From: Conoideocrella luteorostrata
Taxonomy: Eukaryota > Ascomycota > Sordariomycetes > Hypocreales > Clavicipitaceae
Assembly: GCA_032433595.1 (NCBI GenBank)
Contig: JASWJB010000525.1
Span: 1 to 19,411 of the forward strand
Length of the DNA stretch: 19,411 nucleotides
Direction: 5' to 3'
Shown piece by piece: positions 1 to 9,250 of this stretch. Every line of letters starts with the position of its first letter. The stretch's first letter is position 1. Under the pieces are notes generated by a model, which did no database searches, was not told where the DNA came from, and saw only the letters and a program-made list of their open reading frames with translations. Both the position numbers and the translations under genes were made by a program.

Positions 1-60
1 TTAATAAATAACTAGTCGCTGTCAGAACTTGCAGAAAATAGGAGGGGGACCCTGCCCACT

Positions 61-2573
61 CTAGCCGAGCTCCCATGATTCGCCCCAAAGCTCATTCAAA
101 TTCAGACCCAGCAATTCCAGACTGGGGTCCATGTTGAAAGGTTGAGCTGGGTCGCCTGCGCCGAGCATCCACGCCGTGGCGGGTGCTGCGGTTGGATCTA
201 CGGGCAATATGAATGGTGCGATGGACTGGTTGAAACGCGTCGTGTTAGCAAATCTGAATATAGATCCCGATGAATACTCTGTACACATTTGATCTTATGC
301 GGACAGGGAGACAAGGAAAAAAAAAATACCTTGGGATCTGGCACTTCCATGCCGGGACTGGGCCCAAGACCAGAAACAGATAGAGTCGTCGCGCCGCTGA
401 TCGGCGTGCTTGGGAGGTTTTCAGATGACGCCGGTGCTTCCTGGTTGGCAAGCAGCCTGTAGTGAAGGTTGACGAATCTCTCTGCCGACGTCGACTTGGC
501 CACCTCTGCTGTCTTGGTCCCCAGGTGTGCTTCGAGCAGCCCCAGCGCGGCGCACATGATGGAGTAGCCCCAGGGCTCGTTGTTGCCGCATCGCATCAAA
601 CGATCCTCCTTCATGGCAATGCACTTCTCGATAAGCTTGAGCGTGTGATGCGAGTTGATCATGATCATGTTTGTCGACCCTCGGGGCTGCAGCATTGTCA
701 CGCTGCACAGGTTGATGGCAGTCGTCAGAGCGTCCTCTCGCAGAAAATTAAGCGAGCGGATGCCTTGCTCGTAGAGCTTGTCGTGGAGCAAAACGATATC
801 GCGAGCCGCGTTGTAGTAGATGATTTCCGAGTACTGGTACTTGGAGTTCTGCTTGCGCAGCTTCAGATAGGGCTGGTGGAGTGGAATGATGTACTGTCTC
901 AACTGGACGTGGAGCAGGGTGTACGCGATCAGAGGGTTCTTCTTCTCCGTGCTGCCGTCCGGCTTCATGTCCCAGGAGGGCAGTGCGTCGATCTCGTGAG
1001 TCAAATCATTCGTGTGCCGGATCACTTGATCGTAGTCAATGTCTGCCATGGGCCCCGTCAGGAGCCTGCTGAGCTCAAGTCGCAACGGCAGGCTCTGTCG
1101 TGCCAGGTTCTGGAACGAGCAGAACGTATAGTCCTTGGGAGACTTGGAAGGCGGCAGGGCGGTCGTCTCCTCATCAAAATCCTCGTCGTCCAAGTTCCTG
1201 GGAGGATTCGTGTCGTAATGGAGTTGGCTCAGCAGGGTGGGCAGGCCGTGGTCAAACGACGCCTGCATGTCAAACTCCTGTACCGTTGTCCATATCCGTC
1301 GCCGCATCTCCTGGTTGTATACCGTGATTTTGCCGCCCCCCATGTGGCTGGGCTCTCGGTGGAGGCCGACTGAAATGCCGTCCTGAATGAGAGCACCAGA
1401 GTTGGTCCAGAACCTCTTCTTCTTGATGGTGTTGACGCGCTTTCCAAGATAGAGCAGACAAGCGACCTGGAAATGGATGAGCTTGCGGTGCTTCTGGCTC
1501 TGTCTTGAGAGCCAGCTGTCACACGACTTGATCCATTTCTCGGCCCAGTGGCGAGCATTAGACATCATGCCGATGAACTTGAGGCTCTCGTGGGTGTGGA
1601 CGCAGCTGGCGACGGCCATCATGGCCAGAACCAGGGCCGTAAAAGCAGCATACCTGTTCTTGCTGCCCGGCTTCCAGAACTCGGCGTAATCCTTGCGGAA
1701 AGTGGGAATGTGCACGATGCGGTGAATTTGCTCGAACTGGTCAAGATAGACAGAGACGAGAGCATCTGCCTCCTCCCTGGTGGGCAGGAGGGACTCCAGC
1801 TCGGCATCTTGCATCTGGAACAGCGCATCGCGATCCTCTGCGCGACGCTTGCGATCCTTGCGGTCCTGCAAGATGACTGGTTTGAGCCACTCGTCTGCCG
1901 TCTCTCTCATGAACGGGCACAGCCCCGTCAGTTCGACAAAGGCCATGCTGGCATTGTGCGGGCCGTAGTAACGGGTGCGGAATCCTTTTCCACGGAAGAA
2001 CCGAAGCTCACCCCTCTCATGGGAGATGTTGGTGGCGTCGATGCACTCCTGCACATCTGGGCGCTGCGGGTGTCCATCACCTTCAGTCAAGTTCTCGTCC
2101 TTCCTGGTCGACGGGGAGTCGGTGGCAGCTACGGTACTGCCGTCGAATGAGCCTCCACCGGGCCTGGTGAGTATGTTTTTGAGTTGGGTAATCTCCAGCT
2201 CGAGCCTCCGGATTCGGTCATGGTCCTCTCGAGATGAGAAGCTCAAAGGACTATCACTGCCGCCGATGCCAAACCTGCGTGAATCCAGTTGTGCAAAGGG
2301 CGGCGGAATGCCGCAAGATGCATTCACGACCTCCCCGTTCCGGGATTCATAGCTGCACCGGTCCGGGGTGCCACTCTTGATGCACCGCTCACACGGGAAC
2401 CCTCTGTCGCATGAGAGCTTGCGGCGCCGACACTCAAGACAGCTCAGCCGCACGCGCTGTCTTTTGCGCGCCGGTTGTTGGTCGCCGTCGCCGTCACCGT
2501 CACCGTCACCACTGCAGTGAGATTTGATGCGCGAGCCTGCTTCGGACTCCGGGCTTGAGCTTCTCACAGACAT
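61..2573 (-). CDS. Zn2Cys6 (C6 zinc cluster) transcription factor
   Basis: A fungal binuclear zinc cluster regulator, expected to act in the nucleus on CGG-type DNA half-sites. The N-terminus has a Gly-Asp repeat (residues 22-31), a basic stretch, then the cluster Cys45-x2-Cys48-x6-Cys55-x5-Cys61-x2-Cys64-x8-Cys73. A short coiled-coil-like segment (about 118-135) could serve dimerisation. From about residue 270 onward the protein resembles the fungal-specific transcription factor domain (middle homology region), including a RRRIWTTVQEFD-like segment near 440. The main reading frame is open from 2573 to 198, but the coding-like C-terminus lies in another frame ending at TAG 61-63. A GTATTT donor at 329 in phase 0 after exon 1 (2573-330, 748 codons) and an AG at 278-277 give a 53-nt intron and exon 2 at 276-61, for a protein of about 819 residues. 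If the intron is retained, the protein is 791 residues with an unrelated tail. The target pathway cannot be read from the sequence. Confidence 0.9.
277..329 (-). other. Predicted intron with tandem 3' splice sites
   Basis: Read on the minus strand, the donor is AAG|GTATTT followed by ten T residues. The end is TGTACAGAG, so two AG acceptors lie 2 nt apart. The first (CAG) keeps the frame that stops at 198; the second (GAG) opens the frame that ends at 61. No strong CTRAC branch site is visible, so the intron is inferred mainly from the coding-like character of the downstream frame. Confidence 0.55.
2481..2510 (-). repeat. Five tandem hexamers coding for (Gly-Asp)5
   Basis: Two GTCGCC units are followed by three GTCACC units on the plus strand. 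On the minus strand they encode the Gly-Asp run just before the zinc cluster. Hexamer arrays of this kind change length without shifting the frame. Confidence 0.85.
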
Positions 2574-2750
2574 GTTTGGCTCAATGAGGTTGGATGTGCG
2601 TCGGAGTTACGACCGTTGAGCCCAGGACGGGAGCGAGTGCTTGAAACCAAGGAGGGGTGTTTTGCCCTTGTAAGGGAAATCTTTATCAATCTGATCTGAT
2701 AAAAATCAGTGCAGAATTTTGCCTCTCGCCCAAAGAGGATAAACACCGAG

Positions 2751-2857
2751 CGGAAATCCGAGGGCGGTACCGGCCGGGGTGCGCTGATGCTTTTATATGG
2801 ACTGACGGTGGCGGCTGACTCAGCGACTTGGAACCTGGGCAGTGCCTCGGATTTCCG
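2751..2857. promoter_or_regulatory. Inverted pair of CGG-N4-CCG elements upstream of the C6 regulator
   Basis: CGGAAATCCGAGG at 2751-2763 is matched by its exact reverse complement CCTCGGATTTCCG at 2845-2857. Each contains CGG-AAAT-CCG or its complement, the everted or inverted CGG half-site layout typical of Zn2Cys6 dimers. A further CGG-TA-CCG lies at 2765-2772. The sites sit about 180-285 bp upstream of the start codon at 2573, in promoter position. Autoregulation or control by another C6 factor is an inference. Confidence 0.5.
2816..2822. promoter_or_regulatory. TGACTCA bZIP-type site
   Basis: This is a perfect AP-1/Gcn4 (Cpc1-type) consensus between the two CGG-N4-CCG elements, about 245 bp upstream of the regulator start. 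A 7-mer can occur by chance; its placement is what makes it worth listing. Confidence 0.35.
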
Positions 2858-3182
2858 AAGCGCTGGCGCGTTCAATTACGAAATGCAAATTTTGAGTGGG
2901 GGGTATTGTGGGGATGAAGAGTTGTCGGACGTTTGTTGGATCGCATACGTGAATTATTGTCCATACAGGCAGGCTAGTAATTCCTGAGCATTTTGGTTTC
3001 CACGCGCACGATCGAAGTTGGGACGTCTTGTCTTATAAATAGGCCTTTGAGGTTGTCGTCGACGTGACCCCGTGTGTGTCACTGCAGACCAGCCTTCATT
3101 TGTATGCATGCTTGCGTGCGTCTCGCAGCAGCAGCCGCATCAAGCACCCTTTGGGTCGTCACACACCTTCAATATCATTAAT

Positions 3183-3202
3183 TGTACGGACTACTCCGTA
3201 CA
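3183..3202. repeat. Inverted repeat of the TACTCCGTAC motif family
   Basis: TGTACGGA (3183-3190) and TCCGTACA (3195-3202) form a perfect 8-bp inverted repeat around a 4-nt loop CTAC. Related copies of ACTCCGTA occur near 3526, at 3940-3956 (a tandem pair), 4468-4477, 9502-9517 and 13694-13703. Confidence 0.7.
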
Positions 3203-3673
3203 GATATGCATTGCTGGCTCCTCTGGCGGCTTACGGCCTTCAATTGAAACTTTTTCGAAGCCGTCTCATTGTCAATTTCCGTCGTCAAGCTTCTGATGAC
3301 GGGATGACCAGAACACTGTCTTTTTTCACCGTTTATCCCCACCTTCTGTGAACTGCCATGCTCGTCTCTGGTGACATGTCAATCCTAACCACACGAACCA
3401 ATTGCCACCGCATCGCGTGCCATGCGCCCTTGTGGAAAGCAACATGGAGAATCGTTGAGTCACAACTGCGGATCCAGCGGAAAGAAAAAACTACAATCAG
3501 CTCCGTAGGCGGTTCGTGACCGAGCACTCCGTAGAAAGTCCAGGAAAGCAAAACAGTCCGACCTTCGGACCCCCTTTAGCCTTCGAACCCGCCAAACACC
3601 GGACTTGGGCCTGGTTCCAACGGTGCATCTAGCCCATGCGTTTGGGCCGACTCAATTCACGCTGGTACTAGTA

Positions 3674-3691
3674 CCCCCCCCCCCCCCGGGG
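3674..3691. repeat. C14G4 homopolymer tract
   Basis: Fourteen C residues run directly into four G residues. Such tracts are length-unstable and may also be miscounted by the sequencer. Confidence 0.85.
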
Positions 3692-3766
3692 TTGTGGCGC
3701 CGGGATGTGGCCCAGGAGTCTTGTTTTCTGTGCGCCGTACCGTGGTAACTACGCAATACCGCCGTT

Positions 3767-4053
3767 ACTGATTGATAAGAATCGGCAGTGCTTTCCGAGG
3801 GCAAACTCCAATGGCATGGCCGTGCAGCTGGCAGCATCCCTGGCCGGCCGCCACCCCTGTTAATATCATTTCGCGGCAGGCCCTCGTTTTCAATAGCACT
3901 GTCCCGCTCTTGTGCACCGCTCACAATCCTTACAGTAAGTACTCCGTACTCCGTACGTAACTACCTCTACGCCATGCATGTGCGCCTACCTCGGAATAGC
4001 CTGGCGTGGTTGAAGGTGGAGACGATGTAGAAAGCGTGACTGATTGATAAGAA
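3767..4053. repeat. 15-bp direct repeat carrying a GATA site
   Basis: ACTGATTGATAAGAA occurs at 3767-3781 and again at 4039-4053, 272 bp apart. Each copy contains TGATAAG, which fits the HGATAR sites of fungal GATA factors. No gene start is adjacent, so a regulatory role is unproven. Confidence 0.5.
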
Positions 4054-4079
4054 AATCATCACCACTAGCTTCACTCCAG

Positions 4080-4119
4080 CCCCCCCCCCCCCCCCTTCTC
4101 CCCTTCCCCTCCCTCATCC
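4080..4119. repeat. C16 tract and polypyrimidine run
   Basis: Sixteen C residues (4080-4095) are followed by an almost pure pyrimidine stretch of short C runs separated by T. The opposite strand is G-rich and could form G-quadruplex or triplex structures. No gene is attached to it. Confidence 0.8.
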
Positions 4120-4865
4120 ATCTGCGAAACAAGCGCCAAGAAGCTAACAAAGTCCAAACCCCCTTTAACTGAGAGGGGAACTTTTGAATTTTGACCCCAT
4201 CCCCTCGTGTAACTACCCGCATGTGGCATCCCTTTGGTGAATTCTCCCCGCCGCCGATGTAAAATTTTGTACGGATGGCCATCTCCAGCGAGCGAGCACC
4301 TCGTTCGTGAGCCGGGAAGAAGCTTAAGCTGCGACTCTCCCAGTGCTGTGTTTTCGCAACAGCTAGCCTGTGCGGTTGACCGGAGAATGCAATGATGAAC
4401 ATGTGCAATAATCCCGTCGGTGGCACATGCTCATCGTGTCCCACTATTTGTACAATATGGAGTTTCTGCTCCGTACTTTCGCATCGTTTGGGTAGTAAGG
4501 TCATGAAATGGCGCCCTCCATCCGCTCCCAGATGCATATGCGCTTATTGCTGCGGACTGTCCTGCTGCCCTAGCTGCGGTAAGAGGAAGAGGTGCGTGAA
4601 GCAACAGCTGTTGCCTCGTGCGACCAAAGTGCTCGCCATGGGGGATGATCCTGATGAGACGTCGATATCGCAAGTACCGTTTGATCCTGGGATGATGCGA
4701 GCAGATACTAATCCCACCACGTTTGGACATTAATAGCCACAAAGACCTATTATATGTACCCTCTTTAAATACGTCTATATAGAGGCTTTGGTGAGCATCA
4801 CGTAAGCGCTTTAGGCTGGGCCTACTACCCGCTTTGCCTCCCTAATGCTTATTGTTATAAAACAT

Positions 4866-5405
4866 TTTAATTTTCATTATTATTATTACTTATAATATAT
4901 ATATATAATATAATAATAGTAGTTTCTGGTATTATTAATTTATTTTTATATATATTCTTTAGCTAAAAAGCAAAATTTAAGTATTAGTTCCTAAATAGTA
5001 TTTACGAGTATTCTTATAGTAAATTTAACAAAAACGCGGTTAACTCAATGTTGTGTATTCTGATTGTATTCCACTTCCAATTCCAGGTTCAGCTCCAAGT
5101 CTAAATCTAAAAGCAATCTCTATTACCACTCGCACCCGCCTTGAGAAATGTGCTAGCTTTCATAATAGTTATCCCAATTATAGGCAGCATCGTAAGCCGT
5201 GTCGTTGCCGTTGCCTCCCTGAGCTTGATTGCCATTGTCTCCTTGAGCAGCATTATCGTCATCTTGCACATTGAAACCTGAAGCCCACTCCGCTTCCTGA
5301 GCGCGGTTGCTTCTGCCATGAGTCTTGGTGTGTTTGGCTTGCAGCATGGATGCGATGTTTTTGCCTCGAGAATTTTTCTGGGAGAGGGGGTCGAATCCAA
5401 TCAAG
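4866..5405 (-). repeat. Duplicated segment, copy 1 (RIP-mutated)
   Basis: This segment aligns with 10103-10730 over its length, apart from indels and the 131-bp insertion in copy 2. Differences are mostly C-to-T and G-to-A in copy 1, heaviest in 4866-5040, where GC-containing sequence of copy 2 has become nearly pure AT. The TA-rich run at about 4890-4920 lines up with non-repetitive sequence in copy 2. The duplicated part is the 3' end and downstream flank of a minus-strand gene. Confidence 0.8.
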
Positions 5406-5910
5406 CGGCGGCGGCGTTGGAGGGCATCTGCTTGGACGTGGGAGCACATTCGGGTATCTCGCGCGCACACATAACTTAGAAGGCAAGCTTCAGTACAATA
5501 TACAGAGTCCCTATACGTTCTTGCCTAGCTGCGTGATTATAATCTAACATTATAACATGCCCTGAAACCAAGACAAGCAACACTGCTGTCTAGACGCTGA
5601 CGTAACAATAAACTCCACCATAGGACCAAATGTATTCTTCTCCATCATGATGATCTTGCCCTTACTTGGCGCGGACTTTCCCTGTTGTTGTGTTAGACCC
5701 GATGTTTTTAAAATTAAACTTTTAGTTAATTGATTTCATCCAAGTAACTTTGAGTCACATGGGAGTTATATGGTCCATGCGAGAGCTCAGATGCTCATCG
5801 CGACTGTCAGGGCTTTTGAGCCCGACCGTACATCTAGACTCGAGGTTCTATAAGCCAGAAGCAAGACGGCCCAGAGCTGGGAGAACTTGCTCCTCAAAAT
5901 TTGTGGCCAT
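5123..5910 (-). pseudogene. Remains of an unrecognised minus-strand gene
   Basis: A plausible gene start lies at 5910 (ATGGCC after a CT-rich leader ending CCAAATC). It is followed by about 20 sense codons, a TAG, then further coding-like sequence to about 5756. A second coding-like stretch is at about 5700-5560, just after TCTAACACAACAACAG, which resembles a branch site plus 3' splice site. The best part is the C-terminus from about 5410: a basic start, then a Gln/Asn/Gly/Asp-rich tail. A TAG at about 5153-5155 ends that frame, but copy 2 has CAG there, so the original stop was probably TAA at 5123-5125. I do not recognise the family. The in-frame stops suggest a RIP-damaged relic rather than a working gene. 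Confidence 0.45.
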
Positions 5911-6607
5911 GATTTGGAGTTGTGGTGGGTAAAAAAAAATGCTGGGTGGTGGATGAGGAGAAGAAGAGAGCGCGTGTGGACGTGGGACCTATTGAGAATT
6001 TATAGCTTGCATTGGAAGAGTCAAGACTCGCGTGTCAGAACGTTTTTTCCATTGTATATGCAAGAACTACCTTAATAATTTGGTTGTAAGTTTCATCTGG
6101 GAAAGAACAATGACTAGTTTTTCGGAGCACGTCATAAAGTGTCGATTAACTTAATTGTGGGTTGCACAGGGTGTTGTACAAGGTATCGATACCGTTGCGG
6201 TCAAAATCTAGTATATTTAATAACCTCTGTCTATCGAAAGAAAGGAAAACAAGTCAAGGTGTACGGCCTAGTAACGCCATATAAATATTGTGGCCAAAAG
6301 GTGACCCAGTGACCTGCTCCAAGCGTCCTATTGTGCTTGAGGAGGATTCCAACACTAATACATGCGGTGGCTTAGAAGACAAGATACTTGCTTGCTCTCG
6401 GAGTGCGCTAAGAAAGTGTGTATCATGCGGTTTTGATGCTGGAGACGATGGGACCGAGGGCATATATGATGAAATCATCCGGGACTGCCGCACAATTGCC
6501 GATCTGGACTGGAAAATGTGTCGTGGATGAACTCGCGCGTCCTCTTTATCCCGTTCCTGCGACACATACCCCTCTTGACAATAACCACTACACTGTCACT
6601 CAGGTAG
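5911..6607. other. Intergenic stretch between gene relic and LysM gene
   Basis: No supported gene. It contains the leader of the 5910 gene relic on the minus strand, a 17-bp motif at 6156-6172 that recurs inverted at 13607-13623, and a perfect 12-bp palindrome GGTATCGATACC at 6182-6193. An open frame at 6288-6530 is fairly Cys-rich but has no recognisable domain. It could be a decayed upstream part of the LysM gene, though this cannot be shown. Confidence 0.45.
6156..6172 (+). repeat. 17-bp motif, left copy of an inverted pair
   Basis: TGTGGGTTGCACAGGGT reads forward here and as an exact reverse complement at 13607-13623. The sequence immediately outside the two copies does not match, so no target site duplication is visible. 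Confidence 0.65.
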
Positions 6608-7205
6608 TTGCTGCCAAAGACAATGGCAAACAAGTCTTTCGTACTGCATGCAGTTATTTTCGCCAACCCCAGGTTAGAAGCCGGACCAATTGTTTTGTTG
6701 AAGGTACTTTCACTAACATGGCCAGCTCCTGCATCGACTTCCGCGCCACCACGCCCACGTGCGTCGGGCGAGATATCTGGTTGCACATCGTGGTATGCAC
6801 CGGAAGATTACGATACCTGTAAGAGCATATTGAATATCTTCCAGCTGTCGATCGACCAATTCTATAAGATGAACCCCGTCTATTGGAAGCGACTGTACTA
6901 AGATGGCCCTCGGTACATACTACTGCATCTCCACGCAGCCGCATGGCGGGCCACCTCCTAGTGATGCGCCGACTACCACCACGAGCTCGACCCCCCCAGC
7001 TGGCGCCACTCCTACGCCGATTCAAGATGGAATGGTGAAAAACTGTGACAAATTTTACAAGGTGGTTACCGGTGACGGCTGCTATAACCTTGCCCAAGAT
7101 AAGGGTATCAGCCTCGACGACTTTTACAAGTGGAATCCTGCAGTCAAGAATGACTGTACTGGGCTGCAGGCAGGCTACTACGTCTGCATCCACGTGAAGG
7201 GTTAG
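6608..7205 (+). pseudogene. LysM-domain protein gene, frameshifted
   Basis: Two LysM domains are clear. The first spans about 6782-6926, starting at a GCTSWYAP-like motif and ending at TYYC. The second spans about 7044-7187, with the VVTGDGC, FYKWNPAV and YYVC landmarks, and ends at TAG 7203-7205. A Pro/Ser/Thr-rich linker separates them. LysM modules bind chitin and related GlcNAc polymers, and fungal LysM proteins are usually secreted. The first domain is split between two frames: a CCCC run at 6874-6877 carries one base too many, and the frame before it stops at 6899-6901. An intron cannot explain a one-base shift, so this is a pseudogene or a sequence error. The true 5' end is unclear: no signal peptide is visible, and the frame before about 6720 does not look like a LysM protein. 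A possible branch site CACTAAC with CCAG lies at 6711-6724. Confidence 0.75.
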
Positions 7206-7395
7206 ATGTATTAGACTTTTGACGGGGCTACAGTTGGTTCAACGTGGGCTGGGAGAATTAATTTGAGGTTGGCAGTCAGTACCAGCTTGACTTCAGGCCC
7301 TCTATCTGATGCTACCCATCATGTGTCCCGTATCTTTTGCATGGTTACAATTTTGCCTGTATTTATTCTGAAGGAGATGTTCTTTTAAACATTCA

Positions 7396-9078
7396 TTATG
7401 AAGACCGACGCATAAGCTCATCTTCTGGATAAAATCCAAGTTTGATAAGTGTGTCGTGATCAGCATTTGGACGCTCATATGCAGGGTCAAACTCATCCTT
7501 GACCACCCCAACACCTACCGGCACGAGGTTGTTGCCCCATTGGATGGGATTTTGTCCTCCGTGATACAGAAATTCGGAGACCTCTTCGCTGAACCAAATC
7601 CCTCGGGCGGGCAAATCAACTGGGCCATACAGCAGGCCAACGACGGCCTTTGGCCGCGCGGCTGGGTCCCTGTTCTTCCACTCTAGCCTCGCATTCATCT
7701 CATAGAGCAAATTTTGAATACTGTCCTCAGGCGTTTCGACAAATTGTAGGAAGCTCAGCTCCACAGACTGCAAGGTCGAAGGGAGGGCCGCGAGCGCCGA
7801 CACGACGTCTTTGCTCTGCACTTGCAAGTTAGACAGCCCGAAATGTCTTAGCCGCTTCCACTGATCCAAAGGCAAGATGGAGCAAAGAGGCATGTACCGC
7901 GTGGTGGCTGTTTTTGGCATCCAGGCAACTGCACCCATTTTCTCATCGGACCGCAAATAAAAGTGTTCCAGGTCAGCTGCCTCGGCAAGCAAGCTTCGGA
8001 AATAGCCATTAGTAAGTGAGCCCCAACCGTCTCGCATTAAGCCGCCCACCATCAACGGTAGATCCAGGCGGCTAAAGCCAGGTTGTCGCAGGATAGCAGC
8101 CCAGTTGTCATAATCTGGGCCATCTTGTGCAAACATGTGCGGATTCACACCAGTATCTAGACCATGTACATCAATGACAAGCTCTAGTAACGAGGGGATA
8201 TTGCCATGCCGGAGACTATCCGCCACCGTTTGAAGCACGGAGAGCAAGCCTCGCCAATCCCAGTGATTCGCTGCCACTTGGCCGTCCGAAGCACCTATAG
8301 CTGGGGTCAAGGGGTTAGGCGGCCCAACGCGAGTTGTAGGCCAGCCTCTTGGTAAGGGATAGTTGAAACCGTCGGGGAGTAAACGGATCATCGGAGTACG
8401 GTAAAGCGGAGTGTACAGATAGCCGTGGGTGGCGGGTGTGACTGTGATCCTTCGAAGGGCCGGAAAACGTGTGAGGCCATACTTGAGGACATGTATGTCG
8501 GCGCCAGTAGCGATCATTTCGTTCTGCTCACTGACCAAGGAGCAGTATGTGTCCAGGACGACTTCCCAAGGCAGCTCTTCTGAGGCCATTCTCTTCTGAT
8601 ATACATGCTGGGGCAGAGTTGGCTCATCACCTGCATTCCGGTCTCGTAGTATTTCCTTGTTTGCGTTCCGCGCAGCCCGAAACCTTGACTCAAAGCTATA
8701 TCCTGCGTCGGCGTCATCATCTGAAACGAGCTCCTCGGCATCAGCGTCTCCCTCATCTGGATATTCGTGGATATAATGTTTCCAGTTTTTGAAGTCTCCG
8801 AGGCGGGCATCGTCGTAGATGATCTCTTGAATTTGAAGCCGAATGGTGGGATGATCTGCCACCGCGCAAAACACTCGTAGGTTGACCGGGTTTGGTGAGA
8901 GGAAAACGCGTGAGAATCGAAGCCGCACGATGAAGCTGGCCGTGGAGCACGTCAGGCGCAGGTTCCCGATGTCTGTGTTTGTGAGGTGGGAGTAAATTGA
9001 GGCGAGAAGTTCTGGAGGAAGGCGGAAAAGAGCAATAGACTCGGGCGGCGGCCCGCACAGTAAATCATTTATGTCCAT
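7396..9078 (-). CDS. F-box protein
   Basis: A single uninterrupted frame of 560 residues. An F-box-like motif lies at about residues 17-60 (LPPELLASIYSHL, then LRLTCSTA), placed close to the N-terminus as in substrate-recognition subunits of SCF ubiquitin ligases, where it would contact Skp1. The remainder has no clean LRR or WD40 repeats, but short Leu-rich stretches (for example around 440-480) suggest a degenerate helical or LRR-like body, common in the expanded fungal F-box families. The start at 9078 is the first ATG before the F-box, and no intron is needed. It is transcribed toward the plus-strand LysM gene, 190 bp away tail to tail. The substrate is unknown. Confidence 0.85.
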   Translation of the reverse strand: MDINDLLCGPPPESIALFRLPPELLASIYSHLTNTDIGNLRLTCSTASFIVRLRFSRVFLSPNPVNLRVFCAVADHPTIRLQIQEIIYDDARLGDFKNWKHYIHEYPDEGDADAEELVSDDDADAGYSFESRFRAARNANKEILRDRNAGDEPTLPQHVYQKRMASEELPWEVVLDTYCSLVSEQNEMIATGADIHVLKYGLTRFPALRRITVTPATHGYLYTPLYRTPMIRLLPDGFNYPLPRGWPTTRVGPPNPLTPAIGASDGQVAANHWDWRGLLSVLQTVADSLRHGNIPSLLELVIDVHGLDTGVNPHMFAQDGPDYDNWAAILRQPGFSRLDLPLMVGGLMRDGWGSLTNGYFRSLLAEAADLEHFYLRSDEKMGAVAWMPKTATTRYMPLCSILPLDQWKRLRHFGLSNLQVQSKDVVSALAALPSTLQSVELSFLQFVETPEDSIQNLLYEMNARLEWKNRDPAARPKAVVGLLYGPVDLPARGIWFSEEVSEFLYHGGQNPIQWGNNLVPVGVGVVKDEFDPAYERPNADHDTLIKLGFYPEDELMRRSS

Positions 9079-9250
9079 GGCCTGGAGATTGCTCTGGCAA
9101 TGCTATGTATATACTGTATGCTGCTAGGCAATGGCGATAGTGGAGGGGGGGTTAATTGTTTACAGCGGAGGCTCAGGTACAGTCAGGCTGCGGAGTGGCG
9201 GCGAGCTGTGCTAACTATTTATGTCACGTAAAATTGGCCGACCATAGTCG

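Larger units (their letters stand above)
2574..4865. other. Long intergenic region without a convincing gene
   Basis: Only short open frames occur on either strand, and none has a recognisable domain, consistent codon use or paired splice signals. The left 300 bp are probably the promoter of the minus-strand C6 regulator. The rest contains two C homopolymers, a GATA-type direct repeat and several TACTCCGTAC motifs, and looks like ordinary non-coding fungal DNA. Confidence 0.6.

Noticed and set aside
462..1373. A 303-codon open frame on the plus strand
   Set aside because: It is antisense to the C6 regulator, has no domain, and arises from the codon bias of the real gene.
3580..3600. A TTCGAACCC box suggestive of a tRNA T-arm
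   Set aside because: Its flanks do not pair, and no anticodon arm or A box is found at the right distance.
3986..4537. A 183-codon minus-strand frame
   Set aside because: It reads through the C16 tract as poly-Gly, has no domain, and its composition does not look like a gene.
4392..4733. A 113-codon Cys-rich plus-strand frame that could be a small secreted protein
   Set aside because: There is no signal peptide or conserved cysteine spacing that I recognise, and an overlapping frame of similar length exists on the other strand.
6711..6724. A branch site and 3' splice site (CACTAAC...CCAG) paired with a GTTAGA donor near 6672 as an intron in the LysM gene
   Set aside because: The phases do not join a coding upstream exon to the linker frame, so the exon structure remains unsupported.
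6654..7193. A 179-codon minus-strand frame
   Set aside because: It is antisense to the LysM gene and has no recognisable feature.
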